A stretch of 64,000 nt of DNA, taken from Bradyrhizobium sp. 1(2017). GTDB lineage: Bacteria > Pseudomonadota > Alphaproteobacteria > Rhizobiales > Xanthobacteraceae. Below are positions 1-7,261 of the stretch, piece by piece. The translations under genes and the position numbers were made by a program. Position 1 is the first letter of the stretch. Each line of letters begins with the position of its first letter. A model generated the notes under the pieces. That model saw only the letters and a program-made list of their open reading frames with translations. It searched no databases and had not been told where the DNA came from. The stretch covers positions 3,678,001 to 3,742,000 of the forward strand of contig NZ_CP050022.2 in assembly GCF_011602485.2 (NCBI RefSeq). Reading direction: 5' to 3'.

Positions 1-1
1 C

Positions 2-280
2 GTCGTCAGCGTCTTCATCCTGCCGCCCTCGGCGGCCGATCTCGAGAAGCGCCTGCACTCACGCGCGCAGGATTCCGACGAGGTGATCCGCAAGCGGATG
101 AGCCGCGCCAGCCACGAGATGAGCCACTGGGCCGAGTACGACTACATCGTGATCAACCACGACGTCGACGAGGCCTTCGCCGAGGTGCAGTCGATCCTGA
201 AGGCGGAGCGCCTCAAGCGCGAGCGGCGGATCGGCCTCGCAGGCTTCGTTCGAACTTTGCAAGGTCAGCTTCAAGGTTAG
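2..280 (+). CDS. gmk: Guanylate kinase, C-terminal part (cut by window edge)
   Basis: Guanylate kinase phosphorylates GMP to GDP in the cytoplasm. Only the last 92 codons are present. The visible part carries the family's helical end: a stretch beginning VSVFILPPS, the arginine-rich lid region (KRLHSRAQDSDEVIRKRM) and the conserved SHWAEYDYIVIN segment that closes the nucleoside monophosphate kinase fold. The frame is open to the left edge, so the start and the P-loop lie outside. The stop codon lies inside the 3' end of the convergent gene on the other strand, giving a 68-base tail-to-tail overlap. Family assignment is secure. Confidence 0.93.
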   Translation, partial: VVSVFILPPSAADLEKRLHSRAQDSDEVIRKRMSRASHEMSHWAEYDYIVINHDVDEAFAEVQSILKAERLKRERRIGLAGFVRTLQGQLQG

Positions 281-1442
281 GCCGCGACAGCCGCGGGCCT
301 TCCTTCGCCAGCCGTTCCAGCATCGTCGTCACGACGTCGACATCGACCGCATCCTGGTCGCGACCTGTCGGCGCCTCGTGCTCTTCGCCGCTCTCTTTCG
401 CCACGAGCTGGGGCGATGCAGCCTGGATCTCGAATTTCCGGTCGAACATCTTGATCTCGACCTCGTCGCTTCTGATCTCGTCGGGTTCCGGGGCGCGGAC
501 CACGGCACGCTGTTTGCGCGCGTCGATCAGATCGAGCTCACGGCCGATCGCGGCAAGTTTTGTCACTTGTCTCGACGCTTGCGGACGTGCGGCATCGAAG
601 TCGATGGGGCGCGGCTGCACGTCGGCCAAATTTGCGCCGAGCCAGGGCGCGCGGCTTGCCTCCTGATCCTGCGTCGCATGATGGTCCCAATAGGCGTGCC
701 GGTCGGTCGACTTGACGCGGCGGGCGCGCTTGCCGGCGAAGCGGTAGATCAGGCTGCCGAGGAGGCCAGCGAGCGCAAGCGCGCCGCCAATCACGAGCAG
801 CAGCGTCGGGAGCGAGCCGTGCGGCTTATCGATGCTGCTGTCTGCTGCGCCGAAGGCGACCGGGGATTTGGAAGGCTTTGCGCTCGGGGGGGCGGTTGCC
901 GCGGTAACGGCAGGTGCGGGTGCGGGCTGCGGCGCGGGGGCCGCTTGCGCCGGCTGCGGTGCGGGCGGAGCGGACGCGGTGGTCGGATCAGGCCAGCGCG
1001 TGGCGACGGCCGCCGGCTCGGCGGCGGTGGCTGGCGGCTGTTGCGCGGCCGGCGCGGGCGCGGTCATGTTCGGCGCGCCCGGGGCGGCACCGGTCTGCTG
1101 CGCAACAAATTCGGCACGGGCGTTCTGCACCGTCTGCGGGGCGGCTGAATCCGTGTCCTGTGCCACTTTTGCGTCGGGCGCCGCCTGGGCGGTCCGGGTG
1201 ACCTTGTCGCCGGCGGCGCGCAGATACCAGCACTTTTGCTTAGTCGAGCGCTCGAGGCGGTAGTACCAATGCTGCCCCTGCGGCGCGGCGCCCTTCGGCG
1301 AGGCAAGGCAGTCGCCGGCGGCGTTGGCCGTGCTCGATGCGGTCGGCGCGGTTGGCGCGTTCTGCGACACGGCGGCCAGTGGCGCGCCGGCGATGATGCT
1401 GCCGACGAGCACGGATACGAATTTTGCGGTGCGGTTGCCCAT
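213..1442 (-). CDS. Secreted/membrane protein with an N-terminal Cys-Trp motif and a single membrane helix; function unknown
   Basis: 409 residues. A hydrophobic N-terminus (residues 8-26) looks like a signal peptide. Residues 45-75 hold a compact motif with Cys45, WYYRL (59-63) and KCWYL (70-74). A long disordered Ala/Pro/Gln linker (about 80-205) follows, then one membrane helix (about 211-235) with a basic stop-transfer end, and a charged tail of about 170 residues. The start at 1442 is preferred over an in-frame ATG seven codons upstream because an AGG-rich ribosome site sits just before it. The same motif and layout recur in the gene at 5654. I do not recognise a named family. The 3' end overlaps gmk by 68 bases. 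Confidence 0.75.
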   Translation of the reverse strand: MGNRTAKFVSVLVGSIIAGAPLAAVSQNAPTAPTASSTANAAGDCLASPKGAAPQGQHWYYRLERSTKQKCWYLRAAGDKVTRTAQAAPDAKVAQDTDSAAPQTVQNARAEFVAQQTGAAPGAPNMTAPAPAAQQPPATAAEPAAVATRWPDPTTASAPPAPQPAQAAPAPQPAPAPAVTAATAPPSAKPSKSPVAFGAADSSIDKPHGSLPTLLLVIGGALALAGLLGSLIYRFAGKRARRVKSTDRHAYWDHHATQDQEASRAPWLGANLADVQPRPIDFDAARPQASRQVTKLAAIGRELDLIDARKQRAVVRAPEPDEIRSDEVEIKMFDRKFEIQAASPQLVAKESGEEHEAPTGRDQDAVDVDVVTTMLERLAKEGPRLSRPNLEADLAKFERSLRGRSAARA

Positions 1443-1592
1443 CCTGGTCTCCCGGTTACGCATGACGCAACTGTTACCAGGCCTTTGTGGTCAAAGACTT
1501 GGGTGGCAATGAGCCGCAAATCCGGAGAGGATGTGGCTTGAATCGGGCCTGCGCGGCGTTGGTTCCGCCACGAATTCAGGCCTGTTTCCGCC

Positions 1593-2093
1593 TTACTGCT
1601 TGGCTGAGGTCCAGGTTCCGCCGCAGCCATCGGAGCGGCGCCATGTCCCGGAGCCGCTGCGGCCGGAGAGGCGGCCCGCGCCGGTAAAGCTGACGCCCTG
1701 GCCTTGTCCGCGCGTGCTGACCGAGCCGCTCTGGCTGACGGTTCCGCTCACGCCTTCGCCGATGACCCTGCCCGAGGTGACGACGACTGCGCCGCTCGTA
1801 GAGCCGCCGCAGCCGACGCTGGTGACGATCCAGGCGCCGTCAAAGCCTCCGCCACCCCCACCACCACCGCCGCCGCTTCTTCGCGACGACGCGCGCGGCT
1901 CCTCGGCCGGCTTGCTCCGGCGGGCGGACGGGGCCGGCTCGGCCGACCGGTCTGAACGCGAGCCGGACAGCGACTTTTCGTCGTTGCCGATCGAGCCGCC
2001 CGCGCTGCCGGACTGGGCGAAGGCGGAAGGAAGGGCGAAGGCGAGGTTCAGCAGAAAGGCGAGGGCAGTCGCACGCTTGGCGGCATTGGGCAT
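1593..2093 (-). CDS. Small secreted protein with a ten-glycine tract and a GTW-type C-terminal domain; function unknown
   Basis: 166 residues. Residues 1-26 form a clear signal peptide ending PSAFA. Then come a charged Arg/Ser/Pro linker (about 27-73), ten consecutive glycines (74-83) and a compact domain of about 80 residues that starts FDGAW and ends CGGTW. The domain is rich in Gly, Ser and Val, with three Cys residues and a GRLSGRSGSGTW segment, suggesting a small beta-barrel. An earlier in-frame start at 2186 would place about 30 non-signal residues in front and is rejected. It lies 26 bases downstream of the caspase gene on the same strand, so the two are probably cotranscribed. Similar domains occur in rhizobial secreted proteins as I recall; no function is known to me. 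Confidence 0.75.
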   Translation of the reverse strand: MPNAAKRATALAFLLNLAFALPSAFAQSGSAGGSIGNDEKSLSGSRSDRSAEPAPSARRSKPAEEPRASSRRSGGGGGGGGGGFDGAWIVTSVGCGGSTSGAVVVTSGRVIGEGVSGTVSQSGSVSTRGQGQGVSFTGAGRLSGRSGSGTWRRSDGCGGTWTSAKQ

Positions 2094-2119
2094 GATCAAA
2101 TCCAAAATCAAAACGGATA

Positions 2120-3466
2120 TCAGCGGCCGGAGCCGTCGGCACAGACGGCGCCGATAATGCGGCAAGCTTTGCCAGCCTTGCCGCATTCGTCAAGCGCGGC
2201 ATCCTTTGCGCGCTGCACGCTGTCGCGCTGGACCAGCGACCAGGACCTGTCGGAGATCGCGAACGCGCCGCAGCGACTGCCATAGAACGAGAGCTCGATC
2301 GGGCATTTGGCGCCGGCGCAATTGCCGCGCGCATCCGCCACCGCCGCGCGCCGCGAGGCGTGGTTCCACGACATTCCCCATTTGCTGCCGTCGGGCCCGT
2401 AGACGATCGAGCCCCAGGGTTTCAGATCCTCCATCTTGCGCATCCGCAGCAGCAGGCCTTCGGTCGCTTCCCCCGTCGGTGCCATGGCGATGCGTTGCTG
2501 CAGCTTCGTGATGGCACGGGTCAGGCCGTCGGGGGTGTCGGGGTCGAAATTGAGCTCGTAGAGCCGCTCGCTGAGCTCGCTGAGCAGCGCGGCATCGCGC
2601 AACGGCACGCGGTCCGGATCGGCGCGCAGGCGCTCCGCCGGCAGGGGATCGGGCTGCATTGCGGCCACCTGCGGTGGGGCGGCTTGCGTCGGCGGCACGA
2701 AATAGAAGGTGCCGTCGATCGGCGACGATGAGACCCAGGGCTGCTGCGCGCCCGCGGTGGCGCGCTTCACCGCGAGGCCGACCTGGTTGAAAGTCTGAAA
2801 CACATCGAGGCCCGCGACCCGGATCGTCGTGGCGAGGGCCTTGGTATAGGGGCTATGGCCGTCGCTGCCGTCCTGGGCGACGTTGCCCGGCTGCGTCGCA
2901 TAGGAGATCAGCGTGCCCTCGGGCGCGCGCATCTGCGCGAGGCCGCCGTCAGCCGCGCGCAGGCCGCGCGAGCCGAACGGATTGTTGCGGCAGGCATCGA
3001 GGATCACGAGGTTGAGGCGGGTGCCCGAGCCCTGCATCTGGCGCAGCACGAGATTGACGTCGGTCATCTGGAAGTCGACGTCGGCCTCGCGCGTCGGATT
3101 GGCGCCGACCGGTACGAGATAGTTGGAGCCCGACACCTGCACGCCGTGGCCGGCATAGTAGAACAGCGCGACGTCGGCGCCCTGTACCTGCCGGCCGAAG
3201 CTCTGCACCGCGACGTCCATCGCGCTCTTGTCGAGGTCGAGCTGCGCGCGGCCGCCGACCAGGATGAAGCCGAGCGCAGTGAGCGTCTCCGCCATCAGGC
3301 TCGCATCCTTCGACGGGTTGTCGAGCGGCGTGATGTTCTTGTAGGTAGAGTTGCCGACGACGAGCGCGATGCGCTTCTCGACCGATGCTTGAAGCGCCGT
3401 GGTGGCGAGCATGGCGGCGATCAGCGCCGCCAGCACCAGGACGCGATTGAAAATCCTCGCGTGCAT
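2120..3466 (-). CDS. Exported caspase-family (C14) peptidase with C-terminal DUF4189 domain
   Basis: 448 residues. Residues 1-27 form a signal peptide, placing the enzyme in the periplasm or outside. Residues 30-255 are a caspase/metacaspase-like domain: RIALVVGNSTY as first strand, catalytic His107 in YYAGHG, and catalytic Cys159 in LDACRNNPF, followed by the ISYATQPG strand. After a Pro-rich linker, residues about 345-445 match the DUF4189 pattern (a WGSIVYG opening, ASRRAAVADARGNC, four to six cysteines, and a final Cys-rich strand). Metacaspases of this family usually cut after Arg or Lys; whether this one does is unknown. The gene directly downstream encodes a secreted protein with an Arg-rich linker. 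Confidence 0.88.
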   Translation of the reverse strand: MHARIFNRVLVLAALIAAMLATTALQASVEKRIALVVGNSTYKNITPLDNPSKDASLMAETLTALGFILVGGRAQLDLDKSAMDVAVQSFGRQVQGADVALFYYAGHGVQVSGSNYLVPVGANPTREADVDFQMTDVNLVLRQMQGSGTRLNLVILDACRNNPFGSRGLRAADGGLAQMRAPEGTLISYATQPGNVAQDGSDGHSPYTKALATTIRVAGLDVFQTFNQVGLAVKRATAGAQQPWVSSSPIDGTFYFVPPTQAAPPQVAAMQPDPLPAERLRADPDRVPLRDAALLSELSERLYELNFDPDTPDGLTRAITKLQQRIAMAPTGEATEGLLLRMRKMEDLKPWGSIVYGPDGSKWGMSWNHASRRAAVADARGNCAGAKCPIELSFYGSRCGAFAISDRSWSLVQRDSVQRAKDAALDECGKAGKACRIIGAVCADGSGR

Positions 3467-3557
3467 GAAAATTCCCCAAATAATGGCGCCAGTCTACCAG
3501 CCCGGCACCTGGGCGAAAAGCGGCATGACAGAGGGTGGCGGCGTGATGCACGCCCGT

Positions 3558-3605
3558 GTCCCGGACGCGCTGCAACGTTCTTGCGCTGGTGCGCAGAGCC
3601 GGGAC
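3558..3605. repeat. Degenerate copy of a palindromic intergenic repeat
   Basis: The stretch begins GTCCCGGACGCGCTGC and ends GCGCAGAGCCGGGAC, so the outer seven bases are perfectly complementary. It has the same layout as the better copy behind aspS at 55218-55264 (CCCCGGACGCAGCG, then CTGCAGAGCCGGGGC). Family membership rests on this visible similarity. Confidence 0.5.
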
Positions 3606-3731
3606 TTCAGCGTCGCAGGACACGACTGCGCCGAATCCGCCCGGCCACTGGATGCGAACGCCAGCGCGACCGGCGGCCGACGTCCCTGGAAAGCGCAGAC
3701 AGGCGCGCTCGTCGTTCATTTGTATGACGGG

Positions 3732-3866
3732 TCAATGCGCCTGTCCGACGGTCGCGGTCTTGTCTGGTTCGCTGTGCTTCGCGGTTTGCACGTCGCCGTC
3801 GCCGACCCAGCGCGCGAGCATGACGGTCAGGGCAAACATGAACGCGATGATAGCTATGCGCTGCAT
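3732..3866 (-). CDS. Candidate small membrane-anchored protein, 44 residues
   Basis: The frame encodes 44 residues with an N-terminal hydrophobic helix (residues 4-18, RIAIIAFMFALTVML) followed by a short polar tail (RWVGDGDVQTAKHSEPDK). This is the shape of many small rhizobial inner-membrane proteins. No strong ribosome site is seen before the ATG, so it could be a chance frame. No function can be proposed. Confidence 0.4.
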   Translation of the reverse strand: MQRIAIIAFMFALTVMLARWVGDGDVQTAKHSEPDKTATVGQAH

Positions 3867-4003
3867 CGGATCTAAATGCCGAACGAGACGACAAGGTTGC
3901 TCGCTCACCCCTGTCAGAACTCAGGAACCGGTCCTTCGGAAAGCTTCATGAAGGAACCAGAAGGAACGGTGCAGGTTACCCCGTCGCCGCAGAGGAGGAC
4001 GCA

Positions 4004-4237
4004 ATGGATATGAGAGAAGCCTCGGCAATGACGGAAGCGTCCGGACTGACGGACGAGCGCGGGCAGACGTCCAGCCAACGGTCGGTCCCGCGGCCGGAAA
4101 GAGCAAGCCGTCGACCGATTGCCTCGGACCTCGCGATGAACTTGGCCGACCAATTGCGCGAGACAACCGTGAAAGCGCCTTTGCGCTCGCTCTTCGTCGC
4201 ATTTCTTCTCGGCGCCTGGTTCGTACGCCGGCACTAA
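4004..4237 (+). CDS. Small protein with a C-terminal hydrophobic segment; function unknown
   Basis: 77 residues. A strong AGAGGAGG ribosome site lies before the ATG. The N-terminal two thirds are polar, with many Ser, Arg and Glu; the C-terminus (about residues 57-75, PLRSLFVAFLLGAWFV) is a short hydrophobic helix closed by RRH, as in tail-anchored small proteins. The start is supported by the ribosome site. No family is recognised. It stands alone, 63 bases ahead of the next small secreted protein. Confidence 0.65.
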   Translation: MDMREASAMTEASGLTDERGQTSSQRSVPRPERASRRPIASDLAMNLADQLRETTVKAPLRSLFVAFLLGAWFVRRH

Positions 4238-4300
4238 GTCGCGCCTTCGAGGCGAGGTGCTCGAGGGAATGGGAAACCGGTGGAGTGACGGACGGAGGGA

Positions 4301-4657
4301 ATGATGAAGCGCTTCGCGATCACGGCGACTATCCTGCTAGGCAGCATCTCGTTTGCCATCGCGCAAAGTTCAGGAGGCGGTTCGGGTGGTTCGTCATCCT
4401 CTGGAGGCGCGAGTGCGGCCGGGACAAGCGGCACAAGCGGCTCGACGCTTTCGAACGGCACCACGCTGAGCGGAACGGGCGGCGCGCCGGGCCCGAACAC
4501 GTCCAATGCAAAGAGCCGCGGCACCATGGGTGACAAGCTCGGCGTAGCGGCACCGGATCAGAACGGCAGTGGATCTCGGCCGACATACAACACGCCAGTT
4601 GCAGACGCCGCGGTCCGGCAACTTGGAAACACGAACCTTGGCATCTTGAAGAAGTAG
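4301..4657 (+). CDS. Small secreted Gly/Ser/Thr-rich protein; function unknown
   Basis: 118 residues. A signal peptide (about residues 1-21, ending SFAIA) is followed by a low-complexity Ser/Gly stretch (22-60) and a more ordered tail containing TYNTPVADAAVRQLGNTNLGIL. A GGAGGG ribosome site directly precedes paired ATG codons at 4301 and 4304; either could be used. The mature protein is probably unstructured and periplasmic or extracellular. No function is recognised. Confidence 0.65.
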   Translation: MMKRFAITATILLGSISFAIAQSSGGGSGGSSSSGGASAAGTSGTSGSTLSNGTTLSGTGGAPGPNTSNAKSRGTMGDKLGVAAPDQNGSGSRPTYNTPVADAAVRQLGNTNLGILKK

Positions 4658-4772
4658 GCGTGGGAGCAGGCTTCGTCTCGCATTTGCCGGCGCTGGCTGC
4701 TCCAACTGACGCGTTAATTGGTGGCTCGTTGGATGGGGTGAGCTCTTGCGAAACCCATCGCGATCGCGGCGC

Positions 4773-5111
4773 TCAATTCGACTGCCGCTTGTGAACCGAA
4801 GCCTTCTCGATCAGGAAATCGTCCAGCTTCCGACCGCCTCGAAGCTGCGGGCGCAACCACCGCGGCAGCCTGCCGCGACCGGACCATGTCTCCGCCGGGT
4901 TCTTTGGATTGCGATATTTGGGACGAACGGGCGGGTACGGCCGGCGCTTTCGATCGAACCGTCGGACCTCGTCGGCCGATCCGATCATGTGGAGCCGTTC
5001 CTCCAATCGTGCTTTTTGCACCAAGATTTTCTGAGTCAGGCTAGCGGTGACCTGCTGATGAAGGATCCAGAGCTCGTCAAGGGAGAGCGAGTTGAGATGC
5101 TCGGTGTTCAT
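4773..5111 (-). CDS. H-NS family nucleoid-associated DNA-binding protein
   Basis: 112 residues. Residues about 7-45 are helical with heptad spacing and fit the oligomerisation coiled coil. Residues 65-86 match the H-NS/HvrA DNA-binding motif: KYRNPKNP, then TWSGRGRLPRWL at 75-86, where the SGRGR core inserts into the minor groove of AT-rich DNA. Such proteins silence AT-rich and horizontally acquired genes. A basic tail (RPQLRGGRKLDDFL) follows. The upstream region holds AT-rich palindromes and three perfect 11-base repeats, which could be where it or another regulator acts on its own promoter. Confidence 0.88.
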   Translation of the reverse strand: MNTEHLNSLSLDELWILHQQVTASLTQKILVQKARLEERLHMIGSADEVRRFDRKRRPYPPVRPKYRNPKNPAETWSGRGRLPRWLRPQLRGGRKLDDFLIEKASVHKRQSN

Positions 5112-5653
5112 GGCTCGATCCGAATTCTTGGGCGAGAGCCCAGGCAGACAAGTCGGTTATGAATGAGCAGACAAGCCAACACTTAAATGTTAGCCGTACA
5201 ATCCACATTTAAATGCGTTAGGTAAGGGGGAAAGGCACGACAGCGGTAATACAGCGGTAATACAGCGGTAATATCGTGGCGGGAGCATTTAAATTTGGGT
5301 TGGAGGTGACGCTCGCTGGAGCCCGCATCCCGCGGGCATGACACCCATCAACTCCCGCTCGACCATCTGCGCTTTCGCATTGCCAGCACGAAGATGAGTG
5401 GAGCGTGTTGCTGCTGCGACGGCGATCAACCGGGCGGTCGGGCTGCAGCCGGGAGCGACGCCCGGCGAAGCGCAGGTGGCTCAATTGATTGTAGGTGCCG
5501 CAACAAATTACACTCCAGGAGTGCGGGGTGGGCCTTTTAATTCGGATGGCCCGGAGAATATTAATCCATCCCGGCGCCAGATTTAAGCCGCAAGGTGGCC
5601 CATGTCGTGGCGAAGGCTCGTGTCGGGTAGGGGCGCAACACCGGGGGTTTTCA
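5112..5653. promoter_or_regulatory. Long intergenic region between the H-NS family gene and the second Cys/Trp-motif gene
   Basis: The left half (5180-5297) is AT-rich and holds three TTAAAT-centred sequences: CACTTAAATG at 5180, the perfect palindrome CATTTAAATG at 5206-5215, and GCATTTAAATTT at 5285, plus a three-unit 11-base tandem repeat at 5241-5273. The right half has no gene I can support; short frames on both strands there lack ribosome sites and family features. Confidence 0.5.
5241..5273. repeat. Three perfect tandem copies of an 11-base unit
   Basis: The unit CAGCGGTAATA is repeated three times without mismatch (5241-5251, 5252-5262, 5263-5273). Eleven bases is close to one helical turn, so all copies face the same side of the DNA, as in arrays bound by cooperative regulators. 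The array lies about 130-160 bases upstream of the H-NS family start codon and is flanked by AT-rich palindromes. Confidence 0.8.
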
Positions 5654-6376
5654 ATGTCCGGTTATTTGCGAATTTACTTCGCCAGTCTGGTCCTTGTTGG
5701 AGGTCTTTCGGCGACACCGGCGTTCTCTAATGCGTTTACTGACATTTTCAGTATTGCTCCTCGCGAGCCCGCTGCGACGGCTCCGGTGCAGCCGGAATGC
5801 TTGGCGCGGCCCGGCAACGCGCCCGGCGCCGGTCAGCGCTGGATGTATCGGCTGGACGGCCACCGCAGATGCTGGTTCTTGGCCGAGGGCGCCGCGACGG
5901 TGCGAAAACCGAATCCTGGTCGCCTCGCCAACCGTGCTGCCAGGCCCGACGAGAACGAGACCGCGCGGCAAAGGCGGAGCCCGGTGATCGATGCGCGCGC
6001 GGAGTTACCACGCTCTACACCGGCCGACGGGACTTCGCCGACGCCGCCGGCGCGCGAATTCAAGGTAGCTGATGCCGCTTCCGAACCCGGTACGGGCCCC
6101 GTCCTGACATCGGCGGCCCGCATTGCTGAGCTTCACAGTCGCCGGCCCATGCCCGAACATTCCGTGCCTAGCCAGGTTGATGTTGAGCAGCTTCTCGCGG
6201 CCGCCGATGCGGGGCCTTCGCCCGATCCGCCGGCTATGATGATTGGCGTGCAGATTGCGGACGAGGTGCGGAGCTGGACTTCAATGTGGTTGGGCGCGCT
6301 GCTGATGACGCTGGGGGTGCTCTCCGTATTGAGCGCGAGCCGCACACTTCGGCTCGCGATGAGATTAGACCACTGA
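5654..6376 (+). CDS. Second Cys/Trp-motif secreted protein with a C-terminal membrane helix; function unknown
   Basis: 240 residues. A signal peptide (about 1-25, ending PAFS) is followed by a motif at 49-76: Cys49-Leu, a Gly/Ala/Pro spacer, QRWMYRL (61-67), then RRCWFL (71-76). This repeats the pattern in the protein at 213-1442 (Cys-Leu, then WxYRL, then CW[YF]L). A polar disordered region follows and a membrane helix lies at about 209-228, with a short Arg-rich end. The ATG at 5654 is preferred to an upstream in-frame ATG at 5495 because only it gives a signal peptide at the N-terminus. The two proteins define a family I cannot name. Confidence 0.7.
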   Translation: MSGYLRIYFASLVLVGGLSATPAFSNAFTDIFSIAPREPAATAPVQPECLARPGNAPGAGQRWMYRLDGHRRCWFLAEGAATVRKPNPGRLANRAARPDENETARQRRSPVIDARAELPRSTPADGTSPTPPAREFKVADAASEPGTGPVLTSAARIAELHSRRPMPEHSVPSQVDVEQLLAAADAGPSPDPPAMMIGVQIADEVRSWTSMWLGALLMTLGVLSVLSASRTLRLAMRLDH

Positions 6377-6443
6377 GGTCGCGCGACACACCAGGCAGGA
6401 TATCTGACGCGCCGCCACGCGATCGATGAGTTCTAGAGCGCAA

Positions 6444-6488
6444 GTGCAGCCGAATTGTCACACGCACAAGGGTTCCGCGCGGCTGCAC
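6444..6488. repeat. Inverted repeat, 9-base stem, downstream of the Cys/Trp-motif gene
   Basis: GTGCAGCCG (6444-6452) pairs perfectly with CGGCTGCAC (6480-6488) across a 27-base loop. It lies about 70 bases after the stop at 6376. No T-run follows, so it is not a standard terminator; it may slow 3' degradation. Confidence 0.4.
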
Positions 6489-6560
6489 TCAGTTTGCCCA
6501 CTGCCTTAGACTGACATTCGATTACGATGACAGTCCCCTTTTTTGGATGGGACTGCGATC

Positions 6561-6794
6561 ATGCGGTTCAGAGTTTTCATGGTGGACAGCAGCCGGCGAG
6601 TTATCTGCGCCGCAAAGCTTGACTGCATTGACGAGCAGGCGGCGCGACGTCGAGCCGAGCAAATGGTTGGCGAGCACGACGTGGAGCTTTGGGACGGTGA
6701 TCGGCTCGTTGCTGTATTTCGAGGTGCAACGTCGAACGGAAATCGGTGCGACGGCTCCGTCCTGAACGGACGGCCGGTTTCGCCTCCCGGTTAG
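6561..6794 (+). CDS. Small conserved-type protein of unknown function (MRFRVFMVD...ELWDGDRLVA)
   Basis: 77 residues. The pattern is a short beta strand (MRFRVFMVD), a basic turn, a helix with Glu/Arg/Ala (DEQAARRRAEQMV) and a closing strand ELWDGDRLVAVF. I recall many rhizobial proteins of 60-80 residues with this plan, including the ELWDGDR signature, but none has a known role. The ATG at 6561 is preferred over one six codons upstream because the conserved strand begins there. It is monocistronic as far as can be seen. Confidence 0.65.
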   Translation: MRFRVFMVDSSRRVICAAKLDCIDEQAARRRAEQMVGEHDVELWDGDRLVAVFRGATSNGNRCDGSVLNGRPVSPPG

Positions 6795-7261
6795 TTCGCC
6801 AGTCTTGCTCTGCGGCCCGGTTTGGCGTGCCGTCTTTTACCGATCGTTCTCGCTTCCAGGTGTCGGAGCTTCTTTCGAAGCATCTTCACTTCTCTTAGCT
6901 CCGCCACAAGCGCTTGGAGCCGTTCACTCAGAACAGCACAAGTATATGTCTCACGAAGACTGGACACGACCCGCCTCAAAATATGACTTGAACTAAGACG
7001 TTGATGAGAAAGTACGAAAAAATCGCTGGGCCGACGCTCAGTCAGACAAAGCCGTAGCCGCCAAATGCTCCCAGTACTCTGCCTCAGCGAGCAATCTCCA
7101 ACTTCTCTCAGGTTGGCGCGCGGCAGCCTGTCGACAAAGTAGCGCCATTGCTCGAAAGCGGCGGGCAACTTCCATTTCCAACCTCCCATTATTTTCCCCA
7201 ACATATTTTTTAATCTTGCGATGGAGTCATCATGATTATCGATCATAATGAAATTTATCAA
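6791..7261 (-). CDS. Doubtful open frame in a low-GC patch
   Basis: Up to 156 residues, with several possible starts (7261, or 7243 for MIDNHDDS). The N-terminal part uses AT-rich codons unlike its neighbours. The C-terminal third (about 115-150) is charged and helical with a leucine pattern (SERLQALVAELREVKMLRKKL) that could be a coiled coil. The middle has a composition atypical for a folded protein. It could be a transferred gene, a decayed remnant, or chance. No family is recognised. Confidence 0.28.
   Translation of the reverse strand: MINFIMIDNHDDSIARLKNMLGKIMGGWKWKLPAAFEQWRYFVDRLPRANLREVGDCSLRQSTGSIWRLRLCLTERRPSDFFVLSHQRLSSSHILRRVVSSLRETYTCAVLSERLQALVAELREVKMLRKKLRHLEARTIGKRRHAKPGRRARLAN

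Larger units (their letters stand above)
3467..4003. other. Gene-poor stretch upstream of the caspase gene
   Basis: Apart from one candidate small gene on the minus strand (3732-3866) and a degenerate palindromic repeat (3558-3605), nothing convincing is seen. The caspase promoter should lie at its left end and the promoter of the small gene at 4004 at its right end. Longer open frames here have compositions expected of antisense or noncoding GC-rich DNA. Confidence 0.5.

Noticed and set aside
1845..1880. GC-rich trinucleotide run (CCACCACCACCGCCGCCG type) inside the secreted-protein gene, considered for phase variation
   Set aside because: It encodes the ten-glycine tract; changes by whole triplets would not switch the frame, so it is not a phase-variation switch.
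4773..5297. The three 11-base iterons considered as a plasmid-type replication origin
   Set aside because: Only three short units, no RepA/RepC gene, and position fits the upstream region of the H-NS family gene. A regulatory role is more likely.
5398..5586. Short plus-strand open frame (62 residues) before the second Cys/Trp-motif gene
   Set aside because: Starts at GTG without a ribosome site, and no family feature. The sequence is plausible but support is too weak to call a gene.
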